From Streptomyces varsoviensis (GTDB lineage Bacteria; Actinomycetota; Actinomycetes; Streptomycetales; Streptomycetaceae), in NCBI RefSeq assembly GCF_000718635.1, contig NZ_JOBF01000017.1:70302-134301 (forward strand): DNA of 64,000 nucleotides. Direction: 5' to 3'. Below the pieces are notes generated by a model. The model did no database searches. It was not told the origin of the DNA and saw nothing but the letters and a program-made list of their open reading frames with translations. Below, piece by piece: positions 16,329 to 24,644 of the stretch; the stretch's first letter is position 1, and each line of letters begins with the position of its first letter. The position numbers and the translations under genes are program-made.

Positions 16329-17258
16329 ATGGACGCGGCCGGCTTGCGGGCCCGGTGTGCGGCCGACATCGAGGCGCGCGGCGACGGCGCGTACTTCAGC
16401 GGGCAGCCGTGGCTGCGGGAGGCGTTCCTGGCCGTGCCGCGCGAGGAGTTCGTGCCGGAGCGGGTGTGGTGGGCGCACCCCCGTACGGACGGGCTGTACC
16501 ACGTCATCGACCGCGCGGACCGCCCCCGGGCCTGGCTCAAGGCGGTCTACCTGCCGCTCGCGGCGCTGATCACGCAGATCGCCGACGGCCGGATACGGCC
16601 CGAGGACGGCCCCACCGCCCGCGCCGACTTCACCAGCTCCCTCTCCTGCCCGGCCGTGGTGGTCGACATGCTGCACCACCTCGACCTCCGCCCCGGCGAC
16701 CGGGTCCTGGAGGTCGGTACGGGCAGCGGCTACAACACGGCCCTCCTCACCCGCCGGGCCGGCCGGGTGGTCAGCGTGGAGATCGACCCGAGGCTCGCCG
16801 CGCGGGCCGCGGCCACCCTCCACCGGCTCGGCCACGCCCCGCAGCCGCTGGTGATGTGCGCCGACGGGGAGCAGGGACACGCGGCCGGCGCCCCGTACGA
16901 CCGCATCCTCTCCACCGCCGCCGTCCGCGCCATCCCCCCGGCATGGCCGCGGCAGGCCCGTACGGGCGGGGTCATCGTGACCCCGCTGGCCACCCCCTTC
17001 GCCAGCGACGCACTGTGCCGACTGGAATGCGACGGCCGGGGCGGAGCGACCGGCACCCTCATCAAGAGCGTCCGCTTCATGAAGACCCGCGGCCAGCGGG
17101 CGGAGGTCCCCTTCGCCGCCCTCGGATGGACCCCGGCCGCGGCGGCCGTGGCCCCCGGCCGGCCCTGGGCCGACTACACGGTCACCGTCAGCACCTCGGG
17201 GAGGCAGCGCGTGTGCGTACGGTCCGAGGTGGTGAGCACCCCCGGCAGGCCCGGTTAG
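16329..17258 (+). CDS. PIMT-like methyltransferase (RiPP-maturase type)
   Basis: A 309-aa SAM-dependent methyltransferase. The N-terminal ~110 residues have 'WLREAFLAVPREEFVPERVW', 'DGLYHV' and 'FTSSLSCPAVVVDML', the arrangement seen in protein-L-isoaspartate methyltransferase homologues. Motif I is VLEVGTGSGYN (~126-136), then 'VSVEIDPRLAARAAATL' and 'YDRILSTAAVRAIPPAW'. Housekeeping PIMTs are ~210-230 aa. This longer form resembles the methyltransferases found next to ATP-grasp peptide maturases (graspetide-type RiPPs) and FxLD lanthipeptides. No ATP-grasp or lanthionine synthetase gene is adjacent, and a broken transposase lies directly downstream, so a partner may have been lost. Confidence 0.85.
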   Translation: MDAAGLRARCAADIEARGDGAYFSGQPWLREAFLAVPREEFVPERVWWAHPRTDGLYHVIDRADRPRAWLKAVYLPLAALITQIADGRIRPEDGPTARADFTSSLSCPAVVVDMLHHLDLRPGDRVLEVGTGSGYNTALLTRRAGRVVSVEIDPRLAARAAATLHRLGHAPQPLVMCADGEQGHAAGAPYDRILSTAAVRAIPPAWPRQARTGGVIVTPLATPFASDALCRLECDGRGGATGTLIKSVRFMKTRGQRAEVPFAALGWTPAAAAVAPGRPWADYTVTVSTSGRQRVCVRSEVVSTPGRPG

Positions 17259-17313
17259 GCGGCTCGGGTGAAGGTGGCTGCTGGTTGGGTAGGCGTCCTG
17301 TGGGAGGGAGGTC

Positions 17314-18002
17314 ATGTCGAACATCCTCCGCATCGAGTTGACCGACGAGCAGCGTTGCGAGTTGCGCGAACTGCTGGCTCGGCGGGATCTGACCCGCTGG
17401 ACGCGGGCGAGCGCGACCTGATCTTCCTGGACGAGTCCGGCTTCGCCCCGACCATGTCCACCGGCTACACCTACTCGTGCATCGGGCAGCGGGCAGTGGT
17501 GCCCCGCGAGGACACCAGGAACCGCCGGGTCGACGTGCTCGGCGCCCAGATCGTGGGCACCCGCCGGACCTTCTCCTGCAGACCACCTGCGGGAAGAACG
17601 ACGCCGGGATGCTGCTGGAGTTCGTCTGCGGACCTGGCCGGCCTGCCCGGTGGGGCCGCAGCCCTGGGGCTGGCCGCCGACGGCCTCGATGGGCAGTTGC
17701 CCGTCTGGGCGCGCCCGCGGCCGTGCACCGTGGTGCTGGACAACGCCTCAGCGCACACGGCCAAGGCGTTCAAGGGCCGCCGCGAGCAGCTGACCAAGAT
17801 CGGGGTGGGGCTGTTCTACCTGCCACCGCGCAGCCCGGAGTTGAAGGACATCGAGTTGGTCTGGCGCCAGGCGAAATACCAGGATTACCCGCAACGCGCC
17901 CAGACCAGCACCAACGCCAGTGGCAAGGCCGTCGACCAGGCCATGAACCATCAACGCGACCGGATCCGACAATCAGCAACGAACCGCGTCCAAGCCGCTT
18001 AG
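17314..18002 (+). pseudogene. IS630-family transposase remnant
   Basis: Codons from ATG 17314 encode the family N-terminus ('ELTDEQRCELRELLARRDL'). The helix-turn-helix middle is deleted, and another frame continues with 'LIFLDESGFAPTMSTGYTY', 'CTVVLDNASAHTAKAFKGRR' and 'PPRSPELKDIELVWRQAKY', the three DDE catalytic blocks. A second disruption near 17580 shifts the frame over ~60 bp ('TCGKNDAGMLLEF' is readable only in another frame). The end overlaps by four bases the stop of the convergent VOC gene. Not functional. Confidence 0.85.
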
Positions 18003-18409
18003 CCGCGCTTGGGCCAGATCGGGCCCTGGTCGGTCCAGATGACACCCTTGTTGCGGCACAGGCAGAAGGGGTGACCGATCGGGTCGGTGTAGACCTGCCA
18101 GCCGTAGCCGTTGGGGCCGATGAAGTCCTGCTTTAGCGTCGCACCGAGGTCGAGGACGCGGTGCTGCTCGGACTCGATCTCATCCACTTCGAAGTCGAGG
18201 TGGAACTGCTTGGGGTGCTCGCTGTCGGGCCACTGCGGAGCGCGGTAGTCGTCCACCCGGATGAACGCCAGCTCGATCTCGCCGAACTGAATGCCGGCCC
18301 ACTCCTCGGAGCTGCCTTCCTTGACCGGACGGCCCGTCACCTCGGAGTAGAAAGCTGCCAGCTTCATCGTGTCCGGGCAGTCGATAATGAAATCGGTGAG
18401 TCGCAGCAT
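17999..18409 (-). CDS. VOC (glyoxalase/bleomycin-resistance) protein
   Basis: A 136-aa protein with the vicinal-oxygen-chelate pattern of two beta-alpha-beta-beta-beta units: 'FIIDCPDTMKLAAFYSEVTG', 'QFHLDFEVDEIESEQHRV' and 'VYTDPIGHPFCLCR'. Many such proteins bind or modify small toxic compounds or bind metal; the substrate is unknown. The tail 'WTDQGPIWPKRG' extends beyond the fold and ends against the IS630 remnant, so the last codons may be element-derived. Confidence 0.85.
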   Translation of the reverse strand: MLRLTDFIIDCPDTMKLAAFYSEVTGRPVKEGSSEEWAGIQFGEIELAFIRVDDYRAPQWPDSEHPKQFHLDFEVDEIESEQHRVLDLGATLKQDFIGPNGYGWQVYTDPIGHPFCLCRNKGVIWTDQGPIWPKRG

Positions 18410-18571
18410 CCCGCGATCTTGCCACAAGCTCACACCCGACTTCGAGAAGGCCCTAAGCAACTCCACTGAGGTGCGGGATCAAAGAGTTCCTGGGGCCCCA
18501 GGCCCCATTCACCAGGGGCGGCCAGGTTTGTACCGCAGGTGCGGATCAGCAGCGGACTTCGGCGGAGCCGC

Positions 18572-18575
18572 TTAG
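18572..18575 (+). repeat. TTAG target duplication, left copy
   Basis: TTAG directly precedes the left inverted repeat and recurs right after the right one (20270-20273). It fits the YTAR target site known for the IS701 family. Confidence 0.7.
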
Positions 18576-18606
18576 TACTCCAGCTGTAGATCGTGATCTC
18601 CATGTT
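18576..18606 (+). repeat. Left terminal inverted repeat
   Basis: Complementary to 20239-20269 with a single mismatch over 31 bp. Confidence 0.85.
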
Positions 18607-18623
18607 GTGGCCGCTGTTTTGCA

Positions 18624-19127
18624 TCACCAGCGGGCGACGAGCGTTTCCTGCGCGTCCCGGTTGCGGTACAGCCAGGTGGTCCCCGGCGCGATGGTTCCGG
18701 TCAGGTAGCCGACGATGGGCTCCCGCTGTGCTGCGCTGTCCAGTTCACCAAGCAGTTTCAGGGCGTCTGGCAGGGCGAAGAAGGCGGCTTGTTCGATGTC
18801 GTCGTCCTGCGGTGTGAGGTCCCCTGCCCACTCGTCGATCTCGAAGGCGGCGGCCAAGGCCGAGGGGTGTTGCTCGGAGTCGATGTGCATGAGGAACGCG
18901 GTCCGCACCGGGTCGCCGACCAGCAGCCCGGTCTCTTCTCGCAGCTCACGCCGGAGAGCCTCGTGCAGAAGCTCGCCGTCCTCGACCCCGCCACCGGGCA
19001 GCGACCAGAGCATCTCACCGTCGGTGCCGAGGCTCTCTCGTACGAGCAGGATCTCATCGTCTCGACGGATGATGCCGATGACCAGCTGCACCCGGGGTCT
19101 GGGGGTCTTTACATTTTCAACTGCCAT
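18624..19127 (-). CDS. NUDIX hydrolase inside the IS701-like element
   Basis: A 167-aa NUDIX protein with the canonical box G-x5-E-x7-REL-x-EE-x-G-L ('GGVEDGELLHEALRRELREE', then TGLL). It should hydrolyse a nucleoside-diphosphate-linked substrate; the exact one is unknown. ATG 19127 is seven bases after a TACGGT -10-like hexamer (19135-19140, minus strand), suggesting a leaderless message. The reading frame is intact although the neighbouring transposase is not, so it may be under selection. Its codon use is slightly less GC-rich than the window average. Confidence 0.88.
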   Translation of the reverse strand: MAVENVKTPRPRVQLVIGIIRRDDEILLVRESLGTDGEMLWSLPGGGVEDGELLHEALRRELREETGLLVGDPVRTAFLMHIDSEQHPSALAAAFEIDEWAGDLTPQDDDIEQAAFFALPDALKLLGELDSAAQREPIVGYLTGTIAPGTTWLYRNRDAQETLVARW

Positions 19128-19211
19128 GCCGCGAACCGTATGTGACGGCCCGATCGCCAGTGACCGGGGCCGCCGCGGAGAGAGGGCGACCACCGTTGAT
19201 CATCGTGAGTT

Positions 19212-20245
19212 GTGTGGACTGACGAAGAGACGGTGGCCGCAGGTCACAGCATAGATCCCAGTCGGTGGCGAGCGGTCTTCGAGGTCGCCATGGGCCGGAT
19301 TGCGGGCCGGTTTGCCCGGGTCGAGCCCCGGCTGCGGGCCGGACGGCTGGTGCTGGGTCTGCCGTCGGACTTGCCGCGCAAGAACTGCTGGACGATCGCG
19401 GAGTGGGCCGGGGAGGCCGGCCCGCACGGTATGCAGCATCTGCTGTGCCGGGCCGTCGGGGATGCCGATGCCGTCCGTGATGACGTGCGCGAATACGTCG
19501 TCGAGCACCTCCATGACGACGCCGCGGTCCTGGTGGTCGACGAGACCGGCGACGTGAAGAAGGGCACCCATACGGTCGGGGTTCAGCGCCAGTACACCGG
19601 AACGGCCGGCCGGATCGAGAACTCCCAGGTCGCGGTCTACCTCGTCTACGCCGGTATACGCGGACACGCGGCGGTGGACCGGGAGCTGTACATCCCGCGC
19701 TCCTGGACATCCGACCCGGACCGCTGCCGGGCAGCCGGGTTCGGCCAGACACCGTCTTCGCGACCACGCCGGACCTGGCCCGCACGATGATCGAGCGGTT
19801 CCGGGACGCCGGACACCGCGCCGGCTGGGTTACCGGGGACGAGGTCTACGGCGGCAACCCACGACTCCGTGCGTCTCTGACTACCCTGATCAAGGTCGCA
19901 GGCTTCAGATGGCGGGTGGAGGAGACCTTCCAAACCGGAAAGGGACTGGCCGGGCTGGACGAGCACCAGGTCCGCCGCTACCCCTCATGGGCGCGCTGGG
20001 TCACCCTCGCGATGCTGGCCCACGCCTTCCTCGCAGTCGTCCGCGCTGACGAACACGCACACCGACCCACCCCGGACGACCTGACCCCGCTGACCTGCAA
20101 CGAGATCTGCCGCCTGTTCATCGCGTTCGTCGTCCGGCCCGTCCGGGATGCGGACCACCGGCTCGCCTGGCCCGACTGGCTCCGCCGCCACCAGGCACGA
20201 TCACGCACCAGTCACTACCGACGGCAAGCCACAGCCCAAACATGA
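19212..20245 (+). pseudogene. IS701-family transposase, frameshifted and deleted
   Basis: The first frame runs to 19790 and includes 'AAVLVVDETGDVKKGTHTVG' (first DDE Asp). Near 19740 the reading shifts to another frame with 'DTVFATTPDLARTMIERF', 'WVTGDEVYGGNPRLRA' and then 'WRVEETFQTGKGLAGLDEHQ'. Between 'NPRLRA' and 'LIKVAGFRWRVEE' roughly 100-120 residues normally present in the family are missing. A frameshift plus an internal deletion make it inactive. Confidence 0.88.
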
Positions 20246-20269
20246 AGATCACGATCTACAGCTGGAGTA
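20239..20269 (-). repeat. Right terminal inverted repeat
   Basis: Pairs with 18576-18606; followed by the TTAG duplication. The transposase TGA (20243-20245) lies inside it. Confidence 0.85.
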
Positions 20270-20325
20270 TTAGGCGGGGCGGTGGGCACGCATCATGAGC
20301 GTGCCGACGTCCTCCTGTCAGTGGG

Positions 20326-20985
20326 TCACGCTCCAATGAACCTCACCGTTTCGGTCATGTCCGCCCGCCCGGTACGCAGCCGTGGCACGCCTTCTTCCTC
20401 GAAGCCCACCGAGACACCGCAGAACAGCACGAGTTCGTCATCGGCTCCGACTATCTGACTGACGGTCTCGCGATACATCGTCCACATCACCTGCGGGCAA
20501 CTGTGCAACCCTTCCGCCCTCAGTAACAGCATGACCGTCTGCAAGTACATCCCCGCGTCTCCCCACTGCCCCGGCCCCATCATCCGGTCGAGGTAGCAGA
20601 ACAGCACGACCGGTGCCCCGAACGCCTCCGAGTTCAAGGCGGCGATCTTCACGGGCCGGGCGGGGTCGTCACGCTCGATTCCCAGCGCTTCGTATCGCTG
20701 AGCGGCGGCGGCGGAAAAGCGGTCCAGATACGGCGGAGCCAATTCGGCCGGGTACATCGGATACTCCCGCTCATCACCCGGGTCTCCCGCCAGTGCCCTG
20801 GCCGTCGCCCTCCTCTTCAGCTCGGCCAAAGGCTCGCCGCTCACGACATACACATGCCACGGCTGCAGGTTCCCACTCGACGGGGCCCGCGTCGCTGCCG
20901 CCAGCACTCGTTCGAGGACATATTTGGGCACCGGCTCATCGCTGAACGCTCGCACGGCCCTGCGGCTGTCCACGGCTTCATACAC
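20326..20985 (-). CDS. Nitroreductase-family protein
   Basis: A 219-aa FMN-dependent nitroreductase: 'VDSRRAVRAFSDEPVPKYVL' (phosphate-binding RRxxRxF), 'AATRAPSSGNLQPWHVYVVS', and 'GDAGMYLQTVMLLLRAEGL' at the dimer/cofactor interface. It should reduce nitro, quinone or similar acceptors with NAD(P)H in the cytosol. GTG 20985 has AGGAGG seven bases upstream; a GTG two codons earlier is too close to that site. The gene is convergent with the IS701-like element. Confidence 0.9.
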   Translation of the reverse strand: MYEAVDSRRAVRAFSDEPVPKYVLERVLAAATRAPSSGNLQPWHVYVVSGEPLAELKRRATARALAGDPGDEREYPMYPAELAPPYLDRFSAAAAQRYEALGIERDDPARPVKIAALNSEAFGAPVVLFCYLDRMMGPGQWGDAGMYLQTVMLLLRAEGLHSCPQVMWTMYRETVSQIVGADDELVLFCGVSVGFEEEGVPRLRTGRADMTETVRFIGA

Positions 20986-21150
20986 GTCCACGCCTCCTGG
21001 CCCTCTCACTCCATGGTGGGCAGTGAAGACACGAGGGTGATCATCGCATTCGGGGAGCAGGCCGGGCGGAGCTGTGGCGCTGCCAAAACCGACGGAAATG
21101 CCTCCGCCGACCGTAATGAGAATCCCCAAGCTTCAGATGGGGAGCGGAAG

Positions 21151-21939
21151 TCAATCGGCCTGCAGGACGAAGAACAGGAAGCACAGGAAGCGCGGCGTGG
21201 CCGCGATGGCCTCGGGGAACATCTCGCGGGCGGCGGGATCAGGTTCCGGCTCGCTGATGACCGTGATCCGGAAACCGGCCCCGGTGAAAGCCTCGGTCAT
21301 CGCGTGCAGCGGCCTGTTCCAGCGACTCACCAGGGCGGTGTGGCCGCCTATGGTCCACTCCACGGTCCAGTTGGCGGTGTCGAAGTAGTCGTTCTCGGCC
21401 TCGCGGCCGGCCTCACGGTGTATGAGGTTGACGGCAAAGGGATGGTCGACGGAAGCGATCAGCCGACCGCCGGGCTTGAGTACGCGTCGCAGCTCGGCCA
21501 GCGCCGGCCCCCAGTCCTCCAGGTAGTGCAGCACCAGGGACGCGACCACATCGTCGAATGTGTCGTCAGGGTAAGGAAGCGGGCCGCCCAGATCCGCCAC
21601 CCGCAGGTCCGCGCCGTCGCCGAGCCGCCGCCGGGCCAGTTGCAGCATCTCGGCACTCGCGTCGAAGCCGCTCACCATGGCGCCACGGTCGCGCAGCGCG
21701 GCGAACAGGGCCCCCGAGCCGCAGCCGGCGTCGAGGATTCGCCGGCCGGCCACGTCTCCAGCGAGGGCCAGCATCGCGGGCCGCTCGTAGTAGGCATTGA
21801 CCAGGTTGGTCTCATTCGCGGCCGTGTACGCCTCGGCGAAGCCGTCGTAGTCGTTGGCCTTCGCCGAATCCACACTCACCGCGGACGGCGAGACCAGCCT
21901 GGAGGAAATCGCGTGCTCATGGCGCTCGCTTGAGATCAT
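21151..21939 (-). CDS. Class I SAM-dependent methyltransferase
   Basis: A 262-aa methyltransferase with motif I 'RRILDAGCGSGALFAALRDR', then 'VSGFDASAEMLQLARRRL', 'TFDDVVASLVLHYLEDW' and 'ELRRVLKPGGRLIASVDHPF' (UbiE/type-11 pattern). The substrate is a small molecule by family analogy. No cluster context identifies it. Start ATG 21939 lacks a clear ribosome-binding site. Confidence 0.88.
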   Translation of the reverse strand: MISSERHEHAISSRLVSPSAVSVDSAKANDYDGFAEAYTAANETNLVNAYYERPAMLALAGDVAGRRILDAGCGSGALFAALRDRGAMVSGFDASAEMLQLARRRLGDGADLRVADLGGPLPYPDDTFDDVVASLVLHYLEDWGPALAELRRVLKPGGRLIASVDHPFAVNLIHREAGREAENDYFDTANWTVEWTIGGHTALVSRWNRPLHAMTEAFTGAGFRITVISEPEPDPAAREMFPEAIAATPRFLCFLFFVLQAD

Positions 21940-22099
21940 GGTGCGGGAGACGTGCGCTGCGGCAGTTCGGTTCCTGCCGGCGGCCAACTATCGCGCGGCG
22001 TCGCCACGCCCATGCCCCGGCGTCTGACCCGCAAGGGCCCAGGGCCCGCCCCGCAAGCGACGCTGATGCCGTCGGCAAGGCCGACGGCGGGGTGGGCAC

Positions 22100-22315
22100 C
22101 TACTTCCGGTTCCGATCGCCGTTGTAGAACGGGGCATTGTGCACCGCGAAGGAGCTGAAGGAAGAGCGGTCGGCCCTTGCTTGCTCCCGTCGGCTCTGCT
22201 CGATACGGAGCCCGTCGGTGTTCTCCGTTTGAGAACTTCCCCGACGCATCAGTACCGCGATCAGGAGGAGAAAGACCGCCCCCAACACACCGAACACCGT
22301 CAGAATCGTTGGCAT
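22100..22315 (-). CDS. Small single-pass membrane protein
   Basis: A 71-aa protein: helix 'ILTVFGVLGAVFLLLIAVLM' at residues 3-22, then RR and a hydrophilic C-terminus with 'RIEQSRREQARADRSSF'. GGGGAGGG sits six bases before ATG 22315, a strong start signal. No family recognised; the topology is likely N-out/C-in. Confidence 0.7.
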   Translation of the reverse strand: MPTILTVFGVLGAVFLLLIAVLMRRGSSQTENTDGLRIEQSRREQARADRSSFSSFAVHNAPFYNGDRNRK

Positions 22316-22373
22316 GGTGCTGCCCTCCCCGGCCCCTGGCAACCGGCCCCTGGCAACTTTCCTGCAGCAGGAT

Positions 22374-22763
22374 ATGGCTCTTGTCTCCCATGCAGCAGAC
22401 GCGATGGCGGCAACGTCCAGATACCTGTGGTTGCCGAGGTGTGGCAGATGGCGTCAGCGCAAGCGGAAGCCTCCATCCGTCTTCAGAGGAGCGGAGATCC
22501 CGGCGCTGCTCGCGGGCGACGGCGAGTTGGAGCCGAGATCGAGCCTGGCGTACGCCGCGTACACCCTGGTCGCGGGCGCGGTATTCCGCGACCCTCTGGT
22601 GGAGGAGTTGTTCGACGGTGTACATATCGGTCCGCAGATGATCAATGCGTTGCCCCGCACGCTGGACGAGCTACTGACCCCGTACGGGCGCGAACTGCTG
22701 GACCGCCCCAAGGGCGGCCTCGCGGCCGGGCTGCGGAAGACCGACAGCGTGTGCAAGGAGTGA
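22374..22763 (+). CDS. Hypothetical protein
   Basis: A 129-aa ORF divergent from the small membrane protein. The first ~40 codons have weak codon bias. From 'GAEIPALLAGDGELEPRS' onward third positions become strongly GC-rich and the protein looks folded ('AYAAYTLVAGAVFRDPLVEE', 'NALPRTLDELLTPYGRELL'). The true start may therefore be internal, or the 5' part may be recombined. No family recognised. Confidence 0.45.
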   Translation: MALVSHAADAMAATSRYLWLPRCGRWRQRKRKPPSVFRGAEIPALLAGDGELEPRSSLAYAAYTLVAGAVFRDPLVEELFDGVHIGPQMINALPRTLDELLTPYGRELLDRPKGGLAAGLRKTDSVCKE

Positions 22764-22904
22764 AAGCCCAAGGCACCGATTCGGCTCTACAGCGCAACAC
22801 CTTGGACGGGGAGCAACCGATGATCCGCCCTGGCGCCGATCACCGGTACCGGCCAGGGGGTGCCACGTGGTTTGCATCCGTGGGCGATCACTCCGTGTCC
22901 ACAA

Positions 22905-23396
22905 GCGCCGGGCCCGGCGCGACGGCTGCGTGGACCGCACCGGCATCCCCTGGCGTTACCTGCCCCGCGGCCTCCCGCACTGGTGGACCGCCGGAGGCTG
23001 CTTGGCGACCTGGTCAGAGGACGGGGTCCTCGAACGGCTCGGCGGCCTGCTGCGGCGTCTGGTGCGGGAGGCCGAGGGCCGCAACGGCGAGCCCTCGGCC
23101 TGCGAGCTGGACCCCGGACCGTCACCACCTCCGCCACCGCGCACCCGCCGGCCAGGGCGCCGACGCCGGGCAGTGGATCATCGGACGCAAGCGGTGCCTG
23201 GGCTGTGCCCCCTCGGCCTGTTGCCGACCTGCCGACGAATGTCCTGGTCACGGCTGCGAACGTGTCCGGCACCGCCACCGGGGCGCCCCCGGCCTGGGTG
23301 GAAGCCGGGCTACCGCACACCACCGCCATCGAGCGCGGCATCGGCCGGCTCCTGCGCCACCGATGCCGCGCCCGCGACTATGTGAGCCATGATCCA
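22905..23396 (+). pseudogene. IS5-family transposase remnant
   Basis: Fragments readable in successive frames match the IS5/IS427-type transposase order. 'RRDGCVDRTGIPWRYLPRGL' with 'LERLGGLLRRLVREAEG' is in one frame. 'GQGADAGQWIIGRKRCLG' follows in another, and near 'NVLVTAANVSGT' the sequence decays. Several frameshifts make it non-functional. It closes the island that begins with the IS630 remnant. Confidence 0.7.
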
Positions 23397-23472
23397 CTCG
23401 CCATGACCGGCCTGACGGCTGGCGCGGCACCTGACCCGGGCCCCGACACCAGTCACCGGATCAGACGCTCCG

Positions 23473-23907
23473 TCAGAACTCGTAGACCGTGCTCAGTGCG
23501 TTGTCCTTCATGCACGCGTTGGCGAAGGTGTGCTCGTACGAGACCCGGGCGCCCTCCCAGACGCCGTCCACGGTGACGACGACGGGCTTCCATACGTGCG
23601 GACACGATCGGTCCGATGCCGGTTCGGCCAGCACGTCGAACTTGCCGTCGGCCGCGAGCAGTTCGGCACAGGCGGCCTCCGCGGCCGGGTGCGTGCCACT
23701 CGGGGTCGGGGCGCAGCTCAGCGTCACCGCGCGGCGGACCGTGGTGTCCGCGGCGTGCTCGCCCTCGCCGACGGTGAGCACCAGCGCCGACGGCGCGTAC
23801 AGGCTCATGGACTTGGCGGGCGCGGCGCTGGCGATGGTCGACGCCCCGGCGAGACCGGTCACGGCCAGCGCGGCGGCAAGAGCGATTCCCCCAGTGATGT
23901 ACCGCAT
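23473..23907 (-). CDS. Subtilisin inhibitor (SSI) family protein, P1 His
   Basis: A 144-aa secreted inhibitor. Signal peptide about 1-31, then 'SLYAPSALVLTVGEGEHA', a near-universal SSI opening. Four cysteines lie in the expected contexts ('VTLSCAPTPSGTHP', 'AACAEL', 'DRSCPHVWKP', 'ANACMKD') and 'VVTVDGVWEGARVSYEHTF' follows. In SSI the reactive bond is Met-Val in CPMVYDP; the aligned residues here are CPHVWKP, giving P1 = His, which would change the protease preference. GGGAGTG precedes ATG 23907. It should form dimers outside the cell and restrain endogenous serine proteases. Confidence 0.93.
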   Translation of the reverse strand: MRYITGGIALAAALAVTGLAGASTIASAAPAKSMSLYAPSALVLTVGEGEHAADTTVRRAVTLSCAPTPSGTHPAAEAACAELLAADGKFDVLAEPASDRSCPHVWKPVVVTVDGVWEGARVSYEHTFANACMKDNALSTVYEF

Positions 23908-24428
23908 TTCGAACACTCCCTTGCTCGTAGGTGCAGATACCGGACGGGAGTCTGGCCCAACCGCCCGCCGGACGCACATCGCCCGATCACTTCTGGTCAC
24001 TGGTTGAACCCGTTCCGTAATGGCGCGAACTCACGGGGCGGGAGTCTGGGAGGCGGAGCGGTGCGGGCGCCCTCGGCGCCGTGTAGAGCGGTGGGGTTCC
24101 GATGGTGCGACGAAGGCGGATATGCCTTCTGATCATTGCCTATGTTGCGAGGTATGCCTTGATGGCTGCGACCTGAACCGTGAAGCACCTTCAGTTCCAA
24201 TGGTCCGCCACGTGGCGCGGCGTCCCTGGCGACCCGGCCGAAAAGGGGCGTGCCGGGCGGTCGCGGGAGGGGCGGAGCGACGCGGGCCCGTGGCATCAAT
24301 GGCCGAAGTCCGCTCAGTTCCGATCGGAAAAGCCCCCCGCCCGCCCGGGTAGCGGACCCACAGAAGCCGGCACCTCGCGATGAGGTGCCGGCTTCCGTGC
24401 GTGCGGGTGGGTTGGGCTGGCGGCGGGT
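23908..24428. other. Intergenic region
   Basis: About 520 bp between the SSI-family gene and the DUF397 gene. Short open frames on both strands lack start signals and family features. Only the terminator hairpin at 24363-24395 is supported. Confidence 0.55.
24363..24395 (-). terminator. 14-bp perfect hairpin after DUF397 gene
   Basis: gaagccggcacctc (24363-24376) pairs perfectly with 24382-24395 around GCGAT. A closely similar hairpin ends the second DUF397 gene at 26217-26249, so the two loci share more than the gene. Confidence 0.8.
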
Positions 24429-24644
24429 TCAGCCGTCGCTACGGACCGCGAACGCGACGAACGAGGCCCACGCGGCGGGGGAGACGGTGAGGATGGGGCC
24501 GTGGGGAACCTTGCTGTCACGGATGGGTACAGCGCCGCTCGTTGCCACGGCGGCCGGGGCCCACTCAACGCACTGGCCGCCTTCGCCACCGCTGTAAGTG
24601 CTCTTGACCCACGTAGTGGCGTTGGGATAGGGGGTGTTGCTCAT
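24429..24644 (-). CDS. DUF397 protein, partner of XRE regulator
   Basis: A 71-aa DUF397 protein: 'WVKSTYSGGEGGQCVEWAP', then 'VPIRDSKVPHGPILTVSPAA' and 'WASFVAFAV'. Its ATG overlaps the stop of the upstream XRE regulator (ATGA). In streptomycetes XRE/DUF397 pairs resemble the WhiJ/Scr1-type modules that affect development, where the small protein modulates the DNA-binding protein. That role here is by analogy. Confidence 0.92.
   Translation of the reverse strand: MSNTPYPNATTWVKSTYSGGEGGQCVEWAPAAVATSGAVPIRDSKVPHGPILTVSPAAWASFVAFAVRSDG

Larger units (their letters stand above)
18576..20269 (+). mobile_element. IS701-like element (1,694 bp) with NUDIX passenger
   Basis: Bounded by 31-bp inverted repeats (18576-18606 and 20239-20269) that match at all but one position; the outer ends read TACTCCAGCTGTAGATC. 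TTAG duplications flank both ends, so the ends were produced by one transposition. Inside are a minus-strand NUDIX gene and a plus-strand IS701-type transposase whose stop codon lies in the right repeat. Ordinary IS701 elements carry only the transposase, so the ~600 bp between left repeat and transposase is extra. The transposase is broken, so the element is now immobile unless helped in trans. Confidence 0.8.
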
